Positions 9,654-20,840 of a DNA stretch of 64,000 nucleotides are shown here, piece after piece. Origin of the DNA: Cotesia glomerata (lineage: Eukaryota; Arthropoda; Insecta; Hymenoptera; Braconidae); NCBI RefSeq assembly GCF_020080835.1, contig NC_058162.1, positions 7,455,323 to 7,519,322 of the forward strand, given 5' to 3'. Numbering within the stretch: the stretch's first letter is position 1; each line of letters opens with the position of its first letter. Made by a program: the position numbers and the translations under genes. The notes under the pieces were generated by a model. That model had not been told where the DNA came from, made no database searches, and was given only the letters and a program-made list of their open reading frames with translations.

Positions 9654-12060
9654 GAACGTATCTTCATCTTTGACATCTGGAATCGACTCAGGATTGTAAT
9701 TAAAGATTTTTTTAATTAATTCAAAATAATAAAAGCGTCATTAACTCTACGTGTTATGTTCTATCTGAAATGAAGAAAAGATTTTTTCGAAACAAAAAAT
9801 TGAATTTTTATTTTAAAATACTACAATTAAATTGGTGAACTAATAAAAACTTTTATAATTCCCACATCAACTTCAATAGCCTTTCATAGAACGAGGGTAT
9901 AATAATTAAAACTTTAATTAACACTGTACGATACAGGAATCGCAATAAAAAGAAAAATATATAACAATACGATAAATTTTCATATCCTATTTCATCTCTT
10001 ATTTCGCAGATATTCATACACACGAGTTTAATATATATTTTTTTGACACAAGTGCACACTCTTTGACATTATTAAATACTTGAGTACTGCAATCCTATTC
10101 TGAAAGCTCATCATGTATATTTATATCGAATCGTATATATCTCAAGTATTTCAATAAATATTCCAACAGCTTAATAAATATGACAATCATAAATATAAAA
10201 TTTAATCGTTCCACATATAGCGAGTAGCCATTTACTCGCTTCACCCGTTACCGCCATTTTCTTCCAATGCTGTTCGGTTCGATGTATCAAGAGTGTTTAC
10301 AAACATTTGAATGCGCGTCAATCACTGACGGTCCACGACAATAAAACTTTATTGTACGTAGGGCTTAATAATTAAACGACAAAATAAATAATTGCAATAA
10401 TATTTATATGGCAAACAATTAACCGGCCTTTTATGCTCGCCCGGTTTTTATACGTCTGCTGCTTATTTATCGGCCATTACTATTACGTATTACGGAGCAT
10501 AAAAACCTCAATTGCGAGGTATATTATCTATATATGTATTATTTATCTTCTCATATATTTTGTTAACGGGATATTTATAATACGCTGTTATTTACATTAC
10601 ACATATTTGCTTATGCTTTTTTATAAGTGAAAAAGAATAAAAGGTCAGTATTGTTTTTTTTGTAGTGTATGATGTTAATTAAATATTTTTAACGATGTTT
10701 CATTAGATCAAAGCTGCTTCAAGCTTTTTACTTTTAATTAATGTTCTGACGTTAGAGGGCGAATGTTAGTTTATTATTATTATTAAAAAAATAAATTTTA
10801 ATATCGTTGTAATTTTTATTTATTTTTTTTTTTTCTTACCAAAAATGCTATCTTTGAATTAAAAATTTTGTTTTCCTTTTCAACGAGCAGTTAATACAAT
10901 TTTTGCTATAAAATTTACAAAGTTTTTAATTGCATCGCTTGAATGAGTACAGTGCAATTTAAAAGACAAATTTATTTGCAATTTGTAAATTTATGTTTAT
11001 AGAACGCTGGTTTATAATTTTTTAGTTACACAAAAAATTAATTTGAGTTAATTTCTTCATTTCAATTCGGGTATTTTTTATATTTAGTTTTTTATAAATC
11101 TCAAAAAGTAAAAAATTTTATCTTACAAAAAAAATCAATGATTATCAAAATTAATTATTTCGTAATAAATGACTATATATAATTATCGATTTAGAATCGT
11201 TTAATTAAAGTTAATCTCGGTAAATTCAAGTTTGGTTAATCATTTTAAATTTAGTTTGATGATATTATAAGGAAGTTAATGCGAATGATTTGAATTTTTC
11301 TAATCATAATAATTGATTAATGATAACAACGACAATAACAATAATAGTAATAACAATAACAATAACCATCAAAGAAGACAGTTAATAAACAGCCTAACTA
11401 AAAACTGAATGAGCAAGTAGAATTAATCCTGGCAATTTATTAGTAGGCATTGACCCCGAGATCCTTTAATATATTTAATATAATATTCTAAGACGAGGCA
11501 GTTGATACTGGCAATCTAGATTAAATCAGTACGTGAGACCGAGTAATAGCCATTATGCCAAGTCCGGTGGCCCTGCTCAGACCCGAGAACTGAGGACTAA
11601 CATCGCCGTTTACGTTCACCAGATACAGAGACCGCAACAGCCTAAGTGGATTAGATTATGCCGCGTACTTGGCTTTCATGATGATCCTTCTAGCTCAGAA
11701 CTCCTCGCAATCCCCGTTGTCATCCGCATCTGCACTCACACATCAACGACTCCATCTATACATCTACTATACATCTCCATCTTCATCTTCATCTCCGTCT
11801 CCATCTGTTTATGTAAACAGCCGGCGGCGAGCCAACGCAAATTATCAATCCTTCGAAAACTCAACGTCTAATTGATTACAACCTCGATGGCTCTTAAACG
11901 CATCGTCTACTCTTCAGACAATAACCGTTATTACTATTAAATATATGAAATTACACATCGTCAGTATCTTCAACAATCTTTATTATTTTTTCTTTCTTTT
12001 TTTCTTTTCCTTCTTTATTAATTTTTTAGAAGTTCACGGTTCTTTTAAGTTTTTGGTATC
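9654..12060. other. AT-rich DNA, one lower-AT block at 11.5-11.9 kb
   Basis: An AAC/AAT tract lies at about 11320-11370. The block 11530-11880 is less AT-rich and has overlapping open frames of about 70-110 codons. They lack convincing ATG starts at their beginnings, overlap in two frames and match nothing I know. It is a candidate for conserved non-coding sequence, not an annotated gene. Confidence 0.4.
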
Positions 12061-13450
12061 TTGTGAAACAAACTTTTATATATAACTATTTTTATATATG
12101 ACAATACATGGTCAATATTTATAAATGACAATATATGGCCTATTTTCATGTATGATCTGATATGGCTTGATCTGGTCATATATGGCCATATAAAGCTATT
12201 TATAAAAAAAAATTTTCATTTTTCCAAAAATAGGTTCGTCAATTTCCGTGAAAATGTCATTTATGGCAAATTTTTTATAAGGCAATATACGGCAAATTTT
12301 AGAATACGAGAATATATGGTTGATTTTGCTATATGAAAATATATGATCAATAGTTATGAATGGCAATATATGGCTAAGTTTTAGATATGGCAATGTATGG
12401 CCTATTTTCATGTATGATCTGATATGGCTTGATCTGGTCATATATGGCCATATAAAACTATTTATAAATAAAAATTTTTTATTTTTTCAAAAATAGGTTC
12501 ATCAATTTCCGTGAAAATGTCATTTATGGCAAATTTTTATAAGGCAATATATGGAAAATTTTCTAATACAAGAATATATGGTTGATTTTGCTATATGAAA
12601 ATATATGATCAATAGTTATGAATGGCAATATATGGCTAAGTTTTAGACATGGCAATATATGGCCTATTTTCATGTATGATCTGATATGGCTTGATCTAGT
12701 CATATATGGCCATATAAAGCTATTAACAAATAAAAATTTTTTATTTTTTCAAAAATAGGTTCATCAATTTCCGTGAAATGTCATCTAAGGTAAAAGACCC
12801 CATTAGCGGAACCTTTAACCCCTATTAGTGACACTTTTTCTTTCAATGAAATGGAATAAATAAAATAAAAAAATAAAATGGAATAAAAATGAAAAATTTT
12901 TTTTATCTAAAGCTCTTAAAGATTAGAAATAATATATTCATTATTGAAATTAATGATTTCAATAATTAAATAAATACCAAAATCAAAGAAAGTGTTAATA
13001 ATGGGGTGCCCGCCACTAATGGGGTCTTTTACTCTATGGCAAATTTTCAAATACTAGAATATATGGTTGATTTTTCTATATGAAAATATATGGCCAATTT
13101 TTATATAAGGTAGTATTTGGTCAATTTTTATGTATGACAATTTATATTCAATTATAAATGGCAATATATGGCTTAATTTGATCATACATGGTCACATCAA
13201 ACTATTTATAAAAATAAAAATAATTTATGATAATTTTTTTTTATGATTGTGTTAGTCATTTCCCGGCAAGAATTTTCATAAATGATCATATATTTTACAT
13301 ATATAATCATATCGGGTCCTATGTAAGCATATCAAATCCTATTAGGACATATATCAATCAAAATATGCCCTAATATCACTGAACACGCCCACATCAAAAA
13401 TTATATATAAAGATATCAGGCCACATATGGACAAAAAATATGATCGTATC
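12061..13450. repeat. Satellite of 262-bp units rich in ATATGGC/GCCATAT
   Basis: TGTATGATCTGATATGGCTT recurs at 12149, 12411 and 12673, exactly 262 bp apart each time. Whole units are closely similar: CATATATGGCCATATAAA, AAAATAGGTTC-A/G-TCAATTTCC, GAATATATGGTTGATTTT, AATAGTTATGAATGGCAATA. A fourth, more degenerate unit runs to about 13270 and worn ATATG words continue to 13450. The third unit is interrupted by the MITE at 12788-13034. Short ATGG/CCAT-rich open frames inside it are by-products of the repeat. Confidence 0.85.
12788..13034. mobile_element. TA-flanked MITE nested in the 262-bp satellite
   Basis: Terminal inverted repeats AGGTAAAAGACCCCATTAGC (left) and, read from the right end, GAGTAAAAGACCCCATTAGT. 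It is flanked by TA at 12786-12787 and 13035-13036. The intact satellite units give the empty site: GTCATTTATGGCAAA there corresponds to GTCATC-TA-(element)-TA-TGGCAAA here. Length 247 bp with no open frame. TA duplication and short inverted ends fit a Tc1/mariner-type non-autonomous element. Confidence 0.85.
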
Positions 13451-14464
13451 AGAAGATTTTTTGACAGAATGAGACAAAGCTCTGAAAAATCGAGAGACTA
13501 ATTGTTAGTCTATAAAAATTGATCTTAACTGTGATGCTTCGAACACCCTAAAATTCATAATTAATTTATGTTATCATAATCCAACTCATATATAAAGAAC
13601 AAAATCATCATAGCGATGAATAATAACCAGGCTCAGGATCCGGGGACGGATTAGATTTTAGCGAATCCTTGAGATCAGTATCTATCATCTAATATCCAGT
13701 ATCGAATTATAACCTTGGCAGAGTTACCCGGGAGCGTTCGATGTTTGTTCAGAGTTGGATGATTAACGAGCGTGGCATTCACCTTGATAATACGTTTTAA
13801 ACTGGTTCCGGCTTCGAGCCAACAGGATAAATCAACAAAAAGCAAAAAATTGATCAGATTATTATAGAAGCGGAGGTTAAATATTCGCCACGTGTCGTAT
13901 AATCACTACGTCGGATAATATAATAAAAAATATATTATATTGCTAATTGATAAAGTTAAGTGCAAAAATAAGAAAATATATTATTGACAATTTTTATTTT
14001 ATATTATGAATATCTAAAATTATATATATATTATTGAAATTTATTATTATTAGTTACTTAAGTAATTTATACTTTGAATATTCCGCGGTATTTTCCTTAG
14101 TCACGCAACTTAGCTCCAGCTGTTATCACAACGCGCGTGCGCATTAGAAAAAAAAATTTGCCTTGTATATTTTATGGACAATAACAAAGAAAATACCAGT
14201 TTAGTTTTAAATTAATTATAATTGCACAACACCGATTTAGATAGCCATTTGAGATACCAAATCTTTTAAGGGACAAAATAAGTCTATTAAAAAGAAAAAC
14301 GACGTTAATAATGGATTTTTTTGTGAAGTTACCGTATTTCCCAGCTACGAACATTTTTCTATTGCTTGACAGGAACAAATTTGATAATTTATTTTAATGA
14401 TTTTATCGGTTCTATCAAACTAAATAAATTTTTGAAAATTGCAAAATTAATCTTAATTGAATCA
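13451..14464. other. Single-copy DNA, lower AT at 13.6-13.9 kb
   Basis: The part 13620-13900 has moderate GC and no repeats, and the rest is AT-rich. No open frame with protein-like composition, no RNA gene. Confidence 0.4.
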
Positions 14465-14466
14465 TA

Positions 14467-14738
14467 CACTGATAGAAGGATTTATTTGTATTAAAAAAAT
14501 ATTTGTTAATAGTTAACAAATCATTTATTAGAGACCATTTTTTAGTATCAAACAAATATTTCTTAGTATTTAAAATGATTTGTTTGTATTTAATAAATCA
14601 GATATTCATTTATTAAATATTAATAAATCTTTTTAAATACTAAGAAATATTTGTTAAGGACTAAAAAGTGGTCTCTAATAAATGATTTGTTAAATATTAA
14701 CAAATATTTTTAACTATAAACAAATCCTTCTATCAGTG
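14467..14738. mobile_element. Fold-back MITE, family B (CACTGATAGAAGG ends), copy 1
   Basis: A 272-bp element that is an inverted repeat along almost its whole length. Both ends read CACTGATAGAAGGATTT inward, and the arms continue through ACAAATCATTTATTAGAGAC and AAATATTTCTTAGTATTTAAA. It is flanked by TA (14465-14466 and 14739-14740). Copy 2 at 35669-35939 is nearly identical. Non-coding. As RNA it would fold into one long hairpin. Confidence 0.85.
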
Positions 14739-14859
14739 TATGTTTAATGGTTACCAATTATGTTAGTGTCCGTGAACTAACAAGAGGATAACAATAAAAA
14801 TAATTGCAGAAATAGCGAAAAAAATGTTTCGATCGTAGAACACTCTCTGATGTTTCGAA

Positions 14860-15000
14860 TTATTTGTCGTGCAAAAGTACTGAAAATTAATTCGACCATT
14901 TTAATTAAGTAAAAGAAGCGGAGACGCTACTGCGCATGCGTGAGAAGTAGTGGGGAGCTACGCTGTGACTTGTCCGCCATTTTGTCACGCACGATCTTCT
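14860..15000 (+). repeat. Interspersed repeat with TGCGCATGCG core, copy 1
   Basis: GCAAAAGTACTGAAAATTAA, TACTGCGCATGCGTGAGAAG and CCATTTTGTCACGCA occur in the same order, inverted, at about 52485-52625. Both copies are of moderate divergence. The repeat leads directly into the GC-rich hairpin island that follows here, but the 52 kb copy lacks that island. Class unknown. Confidence 0.6.
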
Positions 15001-15083
15001 GATTGTTTATTACACAAGTTCTGCAGAATAATAGTATATTACAACCAAAGGCCAGAAAGTTGGATTTCCTGGCGTATGGGATA

Positions 15084-15235
15084 TGATGGCCGAGGCGTAG
15101 CCGAGTGGAAGCCCGTGGAATGGGTTTTGCAAAACCGAGGCGAAGCCGAGGTTTTGCCGGGCGTGAGGGGGGCGCCGCCCGACTTTTGTAAAGCCAAGGC
15201 GAAGCCGAGGCTTTGCTGGTCGGGGCGGGTATAAA
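15084..15235. repeat. GC-rich island with repeated CCGAGGCGAAGCCGAG hairpins
   Basis: CCGAGGCG-T/A-AGCCGAG occurs at 15090 and 15135, and CCAAGGCGAAGCCGAG at about 15194. The second and third copies are each framed by complementary arms: GCAAAACC / GGTTTTGC (15129-15157) and AAAGCC / GGCTTT (about 15190-15214). A/T in the first pair is replaced by G/C in the second, so base pairing is kept. The island stands out sharply in AT-rich DNA. A frame of about 95 codons crosses it but is a by-product of GC-rich sequence. Function unknown. Confidence 0.6.
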
Positions 15236-17185
15236 AAAAAAAAATAAAAATTAATAAATTGAAAAAAAATGTTATTTTAAACTTGACTAACAAATGCTCT
15301 GATTAAGAGTGATATCATGCACAGAATTTGTCACAAATATTTAAACTCATTCTAATTACAGAATTGATTTTTTTTTAGTTGATTAAAAATTAGTTTTTAA
15401 TTAGTAATCGACGGCTAAGAAAGATTGAAATTAAATTATTACAAGTTTGTAGAGTACATGGATCGTTTTATAAACATTGCTTTACTAACTATCAAAATAT
15501 AAAAAAAAGCAAATAAAATCTAAACCAAGACAAGAAATTCTTGAAGCAAAATAATGATTTGACTTCCAAAATAAATTCTTAGGTCAAGAAAATATCTCTC
15601 AAATCAACATAAATTTTCTATCAGTGTATTTTTTGATGAAAAATCAATTTTTTTACTATCCAATAAGGCGTGCAATGTTTTCAGAAGTGAATTTAATTGT
15701 AGCAATAATCATTTTTAAAATGTGGTTAAACGTGTTCAGGCACGTAGCACTTTTATCATATTATTATCCATCAGATATATATCCATCAGATAGTGTCTTC
15801 TGAAACGTTTAAATTTGCAAGCGTCTTTGTGTACTCATGGCGGATAACGATTAAAGCTCTCTGGTGAATAGTAGGATGTACAAGTGGGTGAGCCGAGATA
15901 GAGAACAGGGGAGCCAAGCAGGACGATTAAACGGAAGTCTAACGAGTCTGAGCACGCGATATCGTGCCGCCCGAAAACGGAAGTTCATACTTGAGAGCCA
16001 TCCCGGTTATAAGAAGATTAACTCTACGCCAAATAACGCACTAAATATTATACCCCTTTCTGTCTTTCTTTATCGAGCTTTCATGCTCGACACTATTATC
16101 TCGGGCTTTTATTACCCCACAATAAACTCTTACATAATTAACTTGTTAATCAACATCAGTATCAACATCTACTTCTTTATACTTTTATTAGGAGTCTCCG
16201 ATTCCGGGTGAGAGGATGAGAAAACCAGATGAAAGGGAAAAGTTTGGATTTAGTTGCCTCCAGTACACACTGTAGACTTTTAGAACTCACTGCAGTATAG
16301 TGTAATCAGTTTCTCAGTTGAGGAACCGCACATGAGGTACATAAATTCGCGGTTGACCATCTACTCCGTCCTGCTTTTCTTGCAAACTGGAGATGGTTAG
16401 CTTGAAAAACTCCAGAACTTCTTTTCATGTCAGTCAATATTGCCCTTTCTTACTTTCCAGAGCTTAATTAACCCTTTTCATTTGATAGTTACATTAGACT
16501 TTATTATTCCTATCTTAATTTTCATTTTAAACTTCGATGATCTCTAAATTGGTAAAAAATTTCAGGATTATTCTACAAATTTATTTTTTAACGCTTGCTT
16601 GTGAATCATGATCAGTAGAACTCTCAACAGTTCAATCATCTATCCTCTTATCTCAATAACAATATGATTGGTTGATCCTGTAAGCCATCACTAAAATTTT
16701 TCATTATTTTCAAGCTTGATACAATCAAAAATAACCATTAGTTGATTTTCAAGCTCAAAAATTCAGTTCAAAGTGCCCCGTTTTGAAAATTTGTTAACAC
16801 TAATATCTTATGAACACGTGGTTTAATTTGGATTTCTTTTATAGTATTTGATGCATTCTTCAAAGAAAAAAAGTGTAAATATGGCTTTCAGTTATAATTC
16901 CACGCGCAAAGTTAGAAATTATTTTAAACATTTCTGCTGAATGATTTTTTTTTTGCAAAACGTACAACCTCGATGACTTCTACACTCAGTCTTGATGACG
17001 TCATCATTCAATTGATAAAAAAAATGACAAATAAAATTTTGGACACTTAAAATTAAAAAAAAAAATCATCTTCACAATATAAGAATCTCAAAATAAAGTT
17101 TGTATAAATTAGAATTTTTCAGCCTATTGGTCACAAGTGACTAGTGAATCTAATTCAAGCCAACAGATGGATATTCCATCTTCGC
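15236..17185. other. AT-rich DNA, a family A-like relic and a lower-AT block
   Basis: About 15492-15626 contains AACCAAGACAAGAAATTCTT and ends TTTTCTATCAGTG then TA, so it is probably a worn MITE with family A body words and family B-type terminus. The block 15780-16500 is lower in AT. Its open frame of about 115 codons has no recognisable domain and a late run of Ile/Asn that looks like AT-rich noise. The rest, to 17185, shows nothing. Confidence 0.4.
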
Positions 17186-17188
17186 TTA

Positions 17189-18173
17189 GGGGGCGTCCAT
17201 TAATTACGTGAGGTGTTCTAGGGGGGGGAGTGGATCATGCTAAATCTTACCAAATCTCACTTAGGGAGAAGGGGGGGGATCTTAACAAAAATCACGTAAT
17301 TTTTTCTCTAGCAGAAAACAGTGTAAAATTGCGTGAAAAAGTATTTCTATAATAAAATATGGCCAAATTTGACACAATAGTGTTTGTCGTATTCGTCTGA
17401 ACCCTGCAGAGCAGCAAAGTAGCGCTCGATTGTTTAATTTGATTATTGATCGATAGGATTCACTAATTTTTTAGGTATAGATTTCTTTAGAAATCTATCG
17501 GTGGTAGCCGGTCTCATGTCGTAATTTTAATACAATTTTGTCATAATATGTTTAATTATCTTCAATTTAAACTATTGTTCGTCGACTTTTAATACTTTTT
17601 TCAATTTATTTCGTAGTTGAGAAAATTCAAAAAAATCAATAATAAATTAAATTTTAGCTTTTATCATCAAATGACTTTTATATGTAAAAAATCCTATTTT
17701 TTAGGTAGATGTCTTTAAATATCTATTTGCTGTAGTCAGTCTCATATCGTTATTTGCAAAAATATAATAAAAAATAAATTTTAGGACATTACGGCCTTTT
17801 AATAACGTGTTTTTTTCAATATTCAAACAAGAAATCTACCTATCCATGTCGGGTATAGCCGAATGGCACTTTTTTTCTCAATAATCCAACCCGTTTACAG
17901 CCAAAACATAAATTTTGAATAATCTCGCGTGAGATTAGGGGTAGGGGGAGGGAGTTGAGGAAAATCTTACGAAATCTCATCAAGGGGGGAGGGGGGGGGG
18001 GTTAAAAAATTCTCAAAAATGCCTCACGTAATTTATGGACGCCCCCTAATCTCGCGTGAGATTAGGGGTGGGGGGAGGGAGTTGAGGAAAATCTTACGAA
18101 ATCTCATCAAGGAGGGAGGGGGGGGGGGTTAAAAAATTCTCAAAAATGCCTCACGTAATTTATGGACGCTCCC
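17189..18173. mobile_element. Non-autonomous element with GGGGGCGTCCAT ends and duplicated right end
   Basis: The left end is GGGGGCGTCCATTAATTACG and the right end, on the opposite strand, is GGGAGCGTCCATAAATTACG, both continuing into TGAGG. TTA flanks both ends (17186-17188 and 18174-18176), a possible 3-bp target duplication as seen in PIF/Harbinger elements, but that assignment is inference. The interior has no transposase. The right end is present twice in tandem (17921-18047 and 18048-18174), and both copies hold long G-runs. This element type with a GGGGGCGTCCATAAATTACG end is common in invertebrate genomes. Confidence 0.7.
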
Positions 18174-18174
18174 T
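17921..18174. repeat. Tandem duplication of a 127-bp transposon end with G-runs
   Basis: Two near-identical 127-bp units start with AATCTCGCGTGAGATTAGGG (17921 and 18048). Each contains GGGG-TA/TG-GGGGGAGGGAG, then a long G-tract interrupted by a single A, and ends with GTAATTTATGGACGC. Differences are very few (a TA/TG change, a G-tract length change, and CCCCCT against TCCCTT at the end), so the duplication is recent or maintained. CTCGCG-TGAGA is itself partly palindromic. Confidence 0.85.
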
Positions 18175-18206
18175 TATTGTTCGAAAGACTTCCTCTCTTT
18201 ACGTAA

Positions 18207-18232
18207 GTTCGATGGGGTCCATCGAACTTGAA
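18207..18232. repeat. Short perfect palindrome
   Basis: AAGTTCGATGG-GGT-CCATCGAACTT: 11-bp perfect arms around 3 bases, just beyond the 17.2-18.2 kb element. Too short to classify. It could be a transcription-factor site or a relic of an element end. Confidence 0.6.
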
Positions 18233-18351
18233 TACTAGTAAAGCTGGAAGTTTTGTGGTATCTGTTCAAGTTATAAAGATGTTAATTGAATGAAAGATAA
18301 TGAAAAAAATTGAATGAGAGCAAAGACAAACTTTAAAAAAATATATGGGGT

Positions 18352-18410
18352 TGGTTACCAAGCCAGGAATCGAACCTGGATCTCCCTGATAACATGTCAG
18401 AGCTCTTGAA
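18352..18410 (-). pseudogene. tRNA-like relic (anticodon and T arms only)
   Basis: Read on the minus strand, CCAGG-TTCGATT-CCTGG is a perfect 5-bp T arm with a canonical 7-base loop. Upstream, CTCTGA-CATGTTA-TCAGGG forms an anticodon-like arm with a 7-base loop (triplet TGT at anticodon positions, but A instead of the invariant U before it). AAGAGC further upstream resembles the end of a D arm. The D arm, the 5' acceptor strand and the A box are missing. It is either a truncated tRNA gene or the head of a tRNA-derived SINE. Not functional as seen. Confidence 0.45.
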
Positions 18411-19989
18411 AAATTTTAATTTATATATACAATCGGTCACTGAAAAATAACTTTGAAAATAAAGTTTGTCTTAATCTTGCTGGCTTAAAAATTAAATTGA
18501 TTATACACATACATGTATTTCTGAAAATAGTCAGAATAACTTTCTGGGAACTCCAAATTTAATTATTTTATAAAAACTCGATTTTTTTAAATCTGATTTA
18601 AACCATTTTGGTAAATTTTAAATTTTCCAAAGCTAGAACTTAAAAAAAGAATTTATCGGACCGAAAAATGGATATGAAATCTCAGAATATCAACCAATCA
18701 TAAATAACAATAGCATATTCCACAAGTTTGATGTGTCGGATGTGTATTTGTATTTAAATTCCATGTCCATGAATGCAGCATAATTATGGCCTTTAATTAT
18801 TCACCTAATTTAAATGATCGGTACATAAAACACATGGACTAGGACAATCAGGTAGCTTATGACAGTTGGTCATTTAATTTAAAAGCCCGTGCGTGACTAA
18901 CTAATCCTTATTAATTGTGATTGTTCTGTTGGAAGATCATGCGATATAAATATAATTATAAATAATTAGCATTAGCATTAGCATTGTAGTTATTATTGAA
19001 ACCAGCAAGAGCAATATCAATGTTGATGTTTCAAGCTAGTCTAGTCGGGATCGATTTCAGAATAAAATATGACAATGAGATTCAATGACATGTATAGCAC
19101 ATGTACAATTTACTGCAGACAGAGTTATGTATCTATGTCCGATGCAAACGATTAGGTTTCCAAGTTGTATTACCAGTGGTCGCTCGATGCTAATTATCTG
19201 ATCTGTGCAAGTATTACTCGGGTATGGAACTTGAGTAGAACCTGTCGATGCATACACACAAACACACAACCAAAAGAGTACGCAGAAGCAATATCATGAT
19301 CGTTATCTTGTTGCTCGTGGTGGTATAATCTACCGAGGTAAATCAGATCCCGCAAAGCGTGCCATTATGCATACCGCTAACGATTTCTCGAATCTTCGCT
19401 CCATCGGTATGTGATACGGTTCTAACGATCCTTTGTACAAATTGAAACTACAGTCCGTGTCTTTTTGATTTAGCCTTTCGTATTTATGCAAATCCTTTTC
19501 TCTTATATTAGTCCTCGCTTATTTATGATATCCTTATAAATTATTGTTCCCGATAATATTTAAACTCGACGATTAACTTCGAGCATCAATCTCCGAGCGC
19601 CTCCATATATTATTTCTCAATCAACTGGATAATTATACTGTATTTCATAATTCATAACTAAACTGTTTATATTCGTACTAACGTTCGTCTTGTTATTTAT
19701 GTTATGTAATCATTCAGGGGTTTATAAATCAACATGGATTTATTAGCTTTCATTCTATTTCGAGTGAGCAAAATTTATTCGATTTAAATTTACTACGAGT
19801 TACTTTTTGTACATTATGTAATAATGGTTAAATGAATTGTTTAATTATGCTGCTCTGAGGAAGGATATATATCTTGTATTACCAGAATCTGTCGACAGTG
19901 AATAAGTATTGCTTCGTTTTGGTTCATAAAAAATTTGCTACATTTTTGACTAGATATTACATGCAATTTTCATAATTTAGCCATACATT
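18411..19989. other. Mostly single-copy DNA
   Basis: Includes a small ATTAGC repeat at about 18966-18985 and a lower-AT stretch 19020-19600. No open frame above 70 codons, no RNA gene, no mobile-element ends. Confidence 0.45.
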
Positions 19990-20840
19990 AGAAAAATTTT
20001 TTGTTAGGACAATATCAAACAAGTTGTGGTTCCAAATTTTCATGTTAGCATACAGTAAAAAATTTTTTGTCATTGTGTAAAGTGTAAAAATTTTTGTGTA
20101 GAATATTACACTCTAGTGTGTAGAATTTCACATTCTCATGTGTAGATTTAACACACTGAAATGTTGAATTAACATTAGTTTGTGTAAAAATAGTCAGTAA
20201 CATAAATATTTGCGTTGAATTTGACGAAAATTTTTTTACTGTGCAAAAGGATAACAAATCATATGTTATGATGATAAAAAATAGGTTGTGATAACTAATT
20301 TAATTTATATGTAACATTAATAAAACAATTTTGTTATTGCAGCAGAATAACAAAGAAACCTTTAGTGAGTTCAACAGAATAGTTTAGCTGAATTAACAAA
20401 TCGGTTTGTTGAACTAACTAAATTCTTTCAAAGGGGTAACAAATATTTTTTTTGGCTCAGCTAAAAATATTCTGTTGCAGTAACATTAACTAGTGAATCG
20501 ATCTAACAAATTTTGTTTTTGAACTAGCTAAATAATTTTTTAAAATAATTATTAGTAACAAAAACAAATTTATTTTGTTATGCAAAAACATTTATTTTTT
20601 TAAAGCAACAAATAAATTCTGTTATTTTAACAAAATTGGCTAATTAATAGTAACGAAATAATTTAGTTGTAACAACAAACAGATATTGTTATTCCAACAA
20701 AATAATTGTTAAGATAAAATATTGATTGTTACGGTATTATAAACTGATTTGTTATTATAACTTGGCGTATTTTTTTACGATAACTAATCTATTTATTACC
20801 ATAAGCCATCTTATTTGCCACTAAAATATATTTTTCTACA
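19990..20840 (+). mobile_element. Family D interspersed element (AACAAA/TTGTTA-rich), copy with nested MITE
   Basis: Starts near TTTTTTGTTAGGACAA and runs through TGATGA-T/C-AAAA-ATA/CAT, AACAATTTTGTTATTGCAGC, GAATTAACAAATCGGTTTGT, AACTAAATTCTTTCAAA, TAACATTAACTAGT and TTTTAACAAAATTGGCTAA. The same order is found at 37766-38610 and 62440-62808. The body consists of many short AACAAA/TTTGTT words in both directions. It has no coding capacity. It is interrupted at 20053-20242 by a family C MITE: GTTAGCATAGGGATAACAAA in the 62 kb copy is split here. Confidence 0.75.
20053..20242. mobile_element. Fold-back MITE, family C, nested in family D
   Basis: The left end CAGTAAAAAATTTTTTGTCA is complementary to the right end TTTGACGAAAATTTTTTTACTG. 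The interior carries GTGTAGAATATTACACT and GTGTAGAATTTCACATTC. The family D copy at 62 kb supplies the empty site between GTTAGCATA and GGATAACAAA. The cleanest relative is at 45816-46014. The target duplication is unclear (TA or GCA). Confidence 0.75.

Noticed and set aside
11533..11875. Overlapping frames of about 70-110 codons in a lower-AT block
   Set aside because: The two frames overlap in different registers, begin without an ATG and have no recognisable domain.
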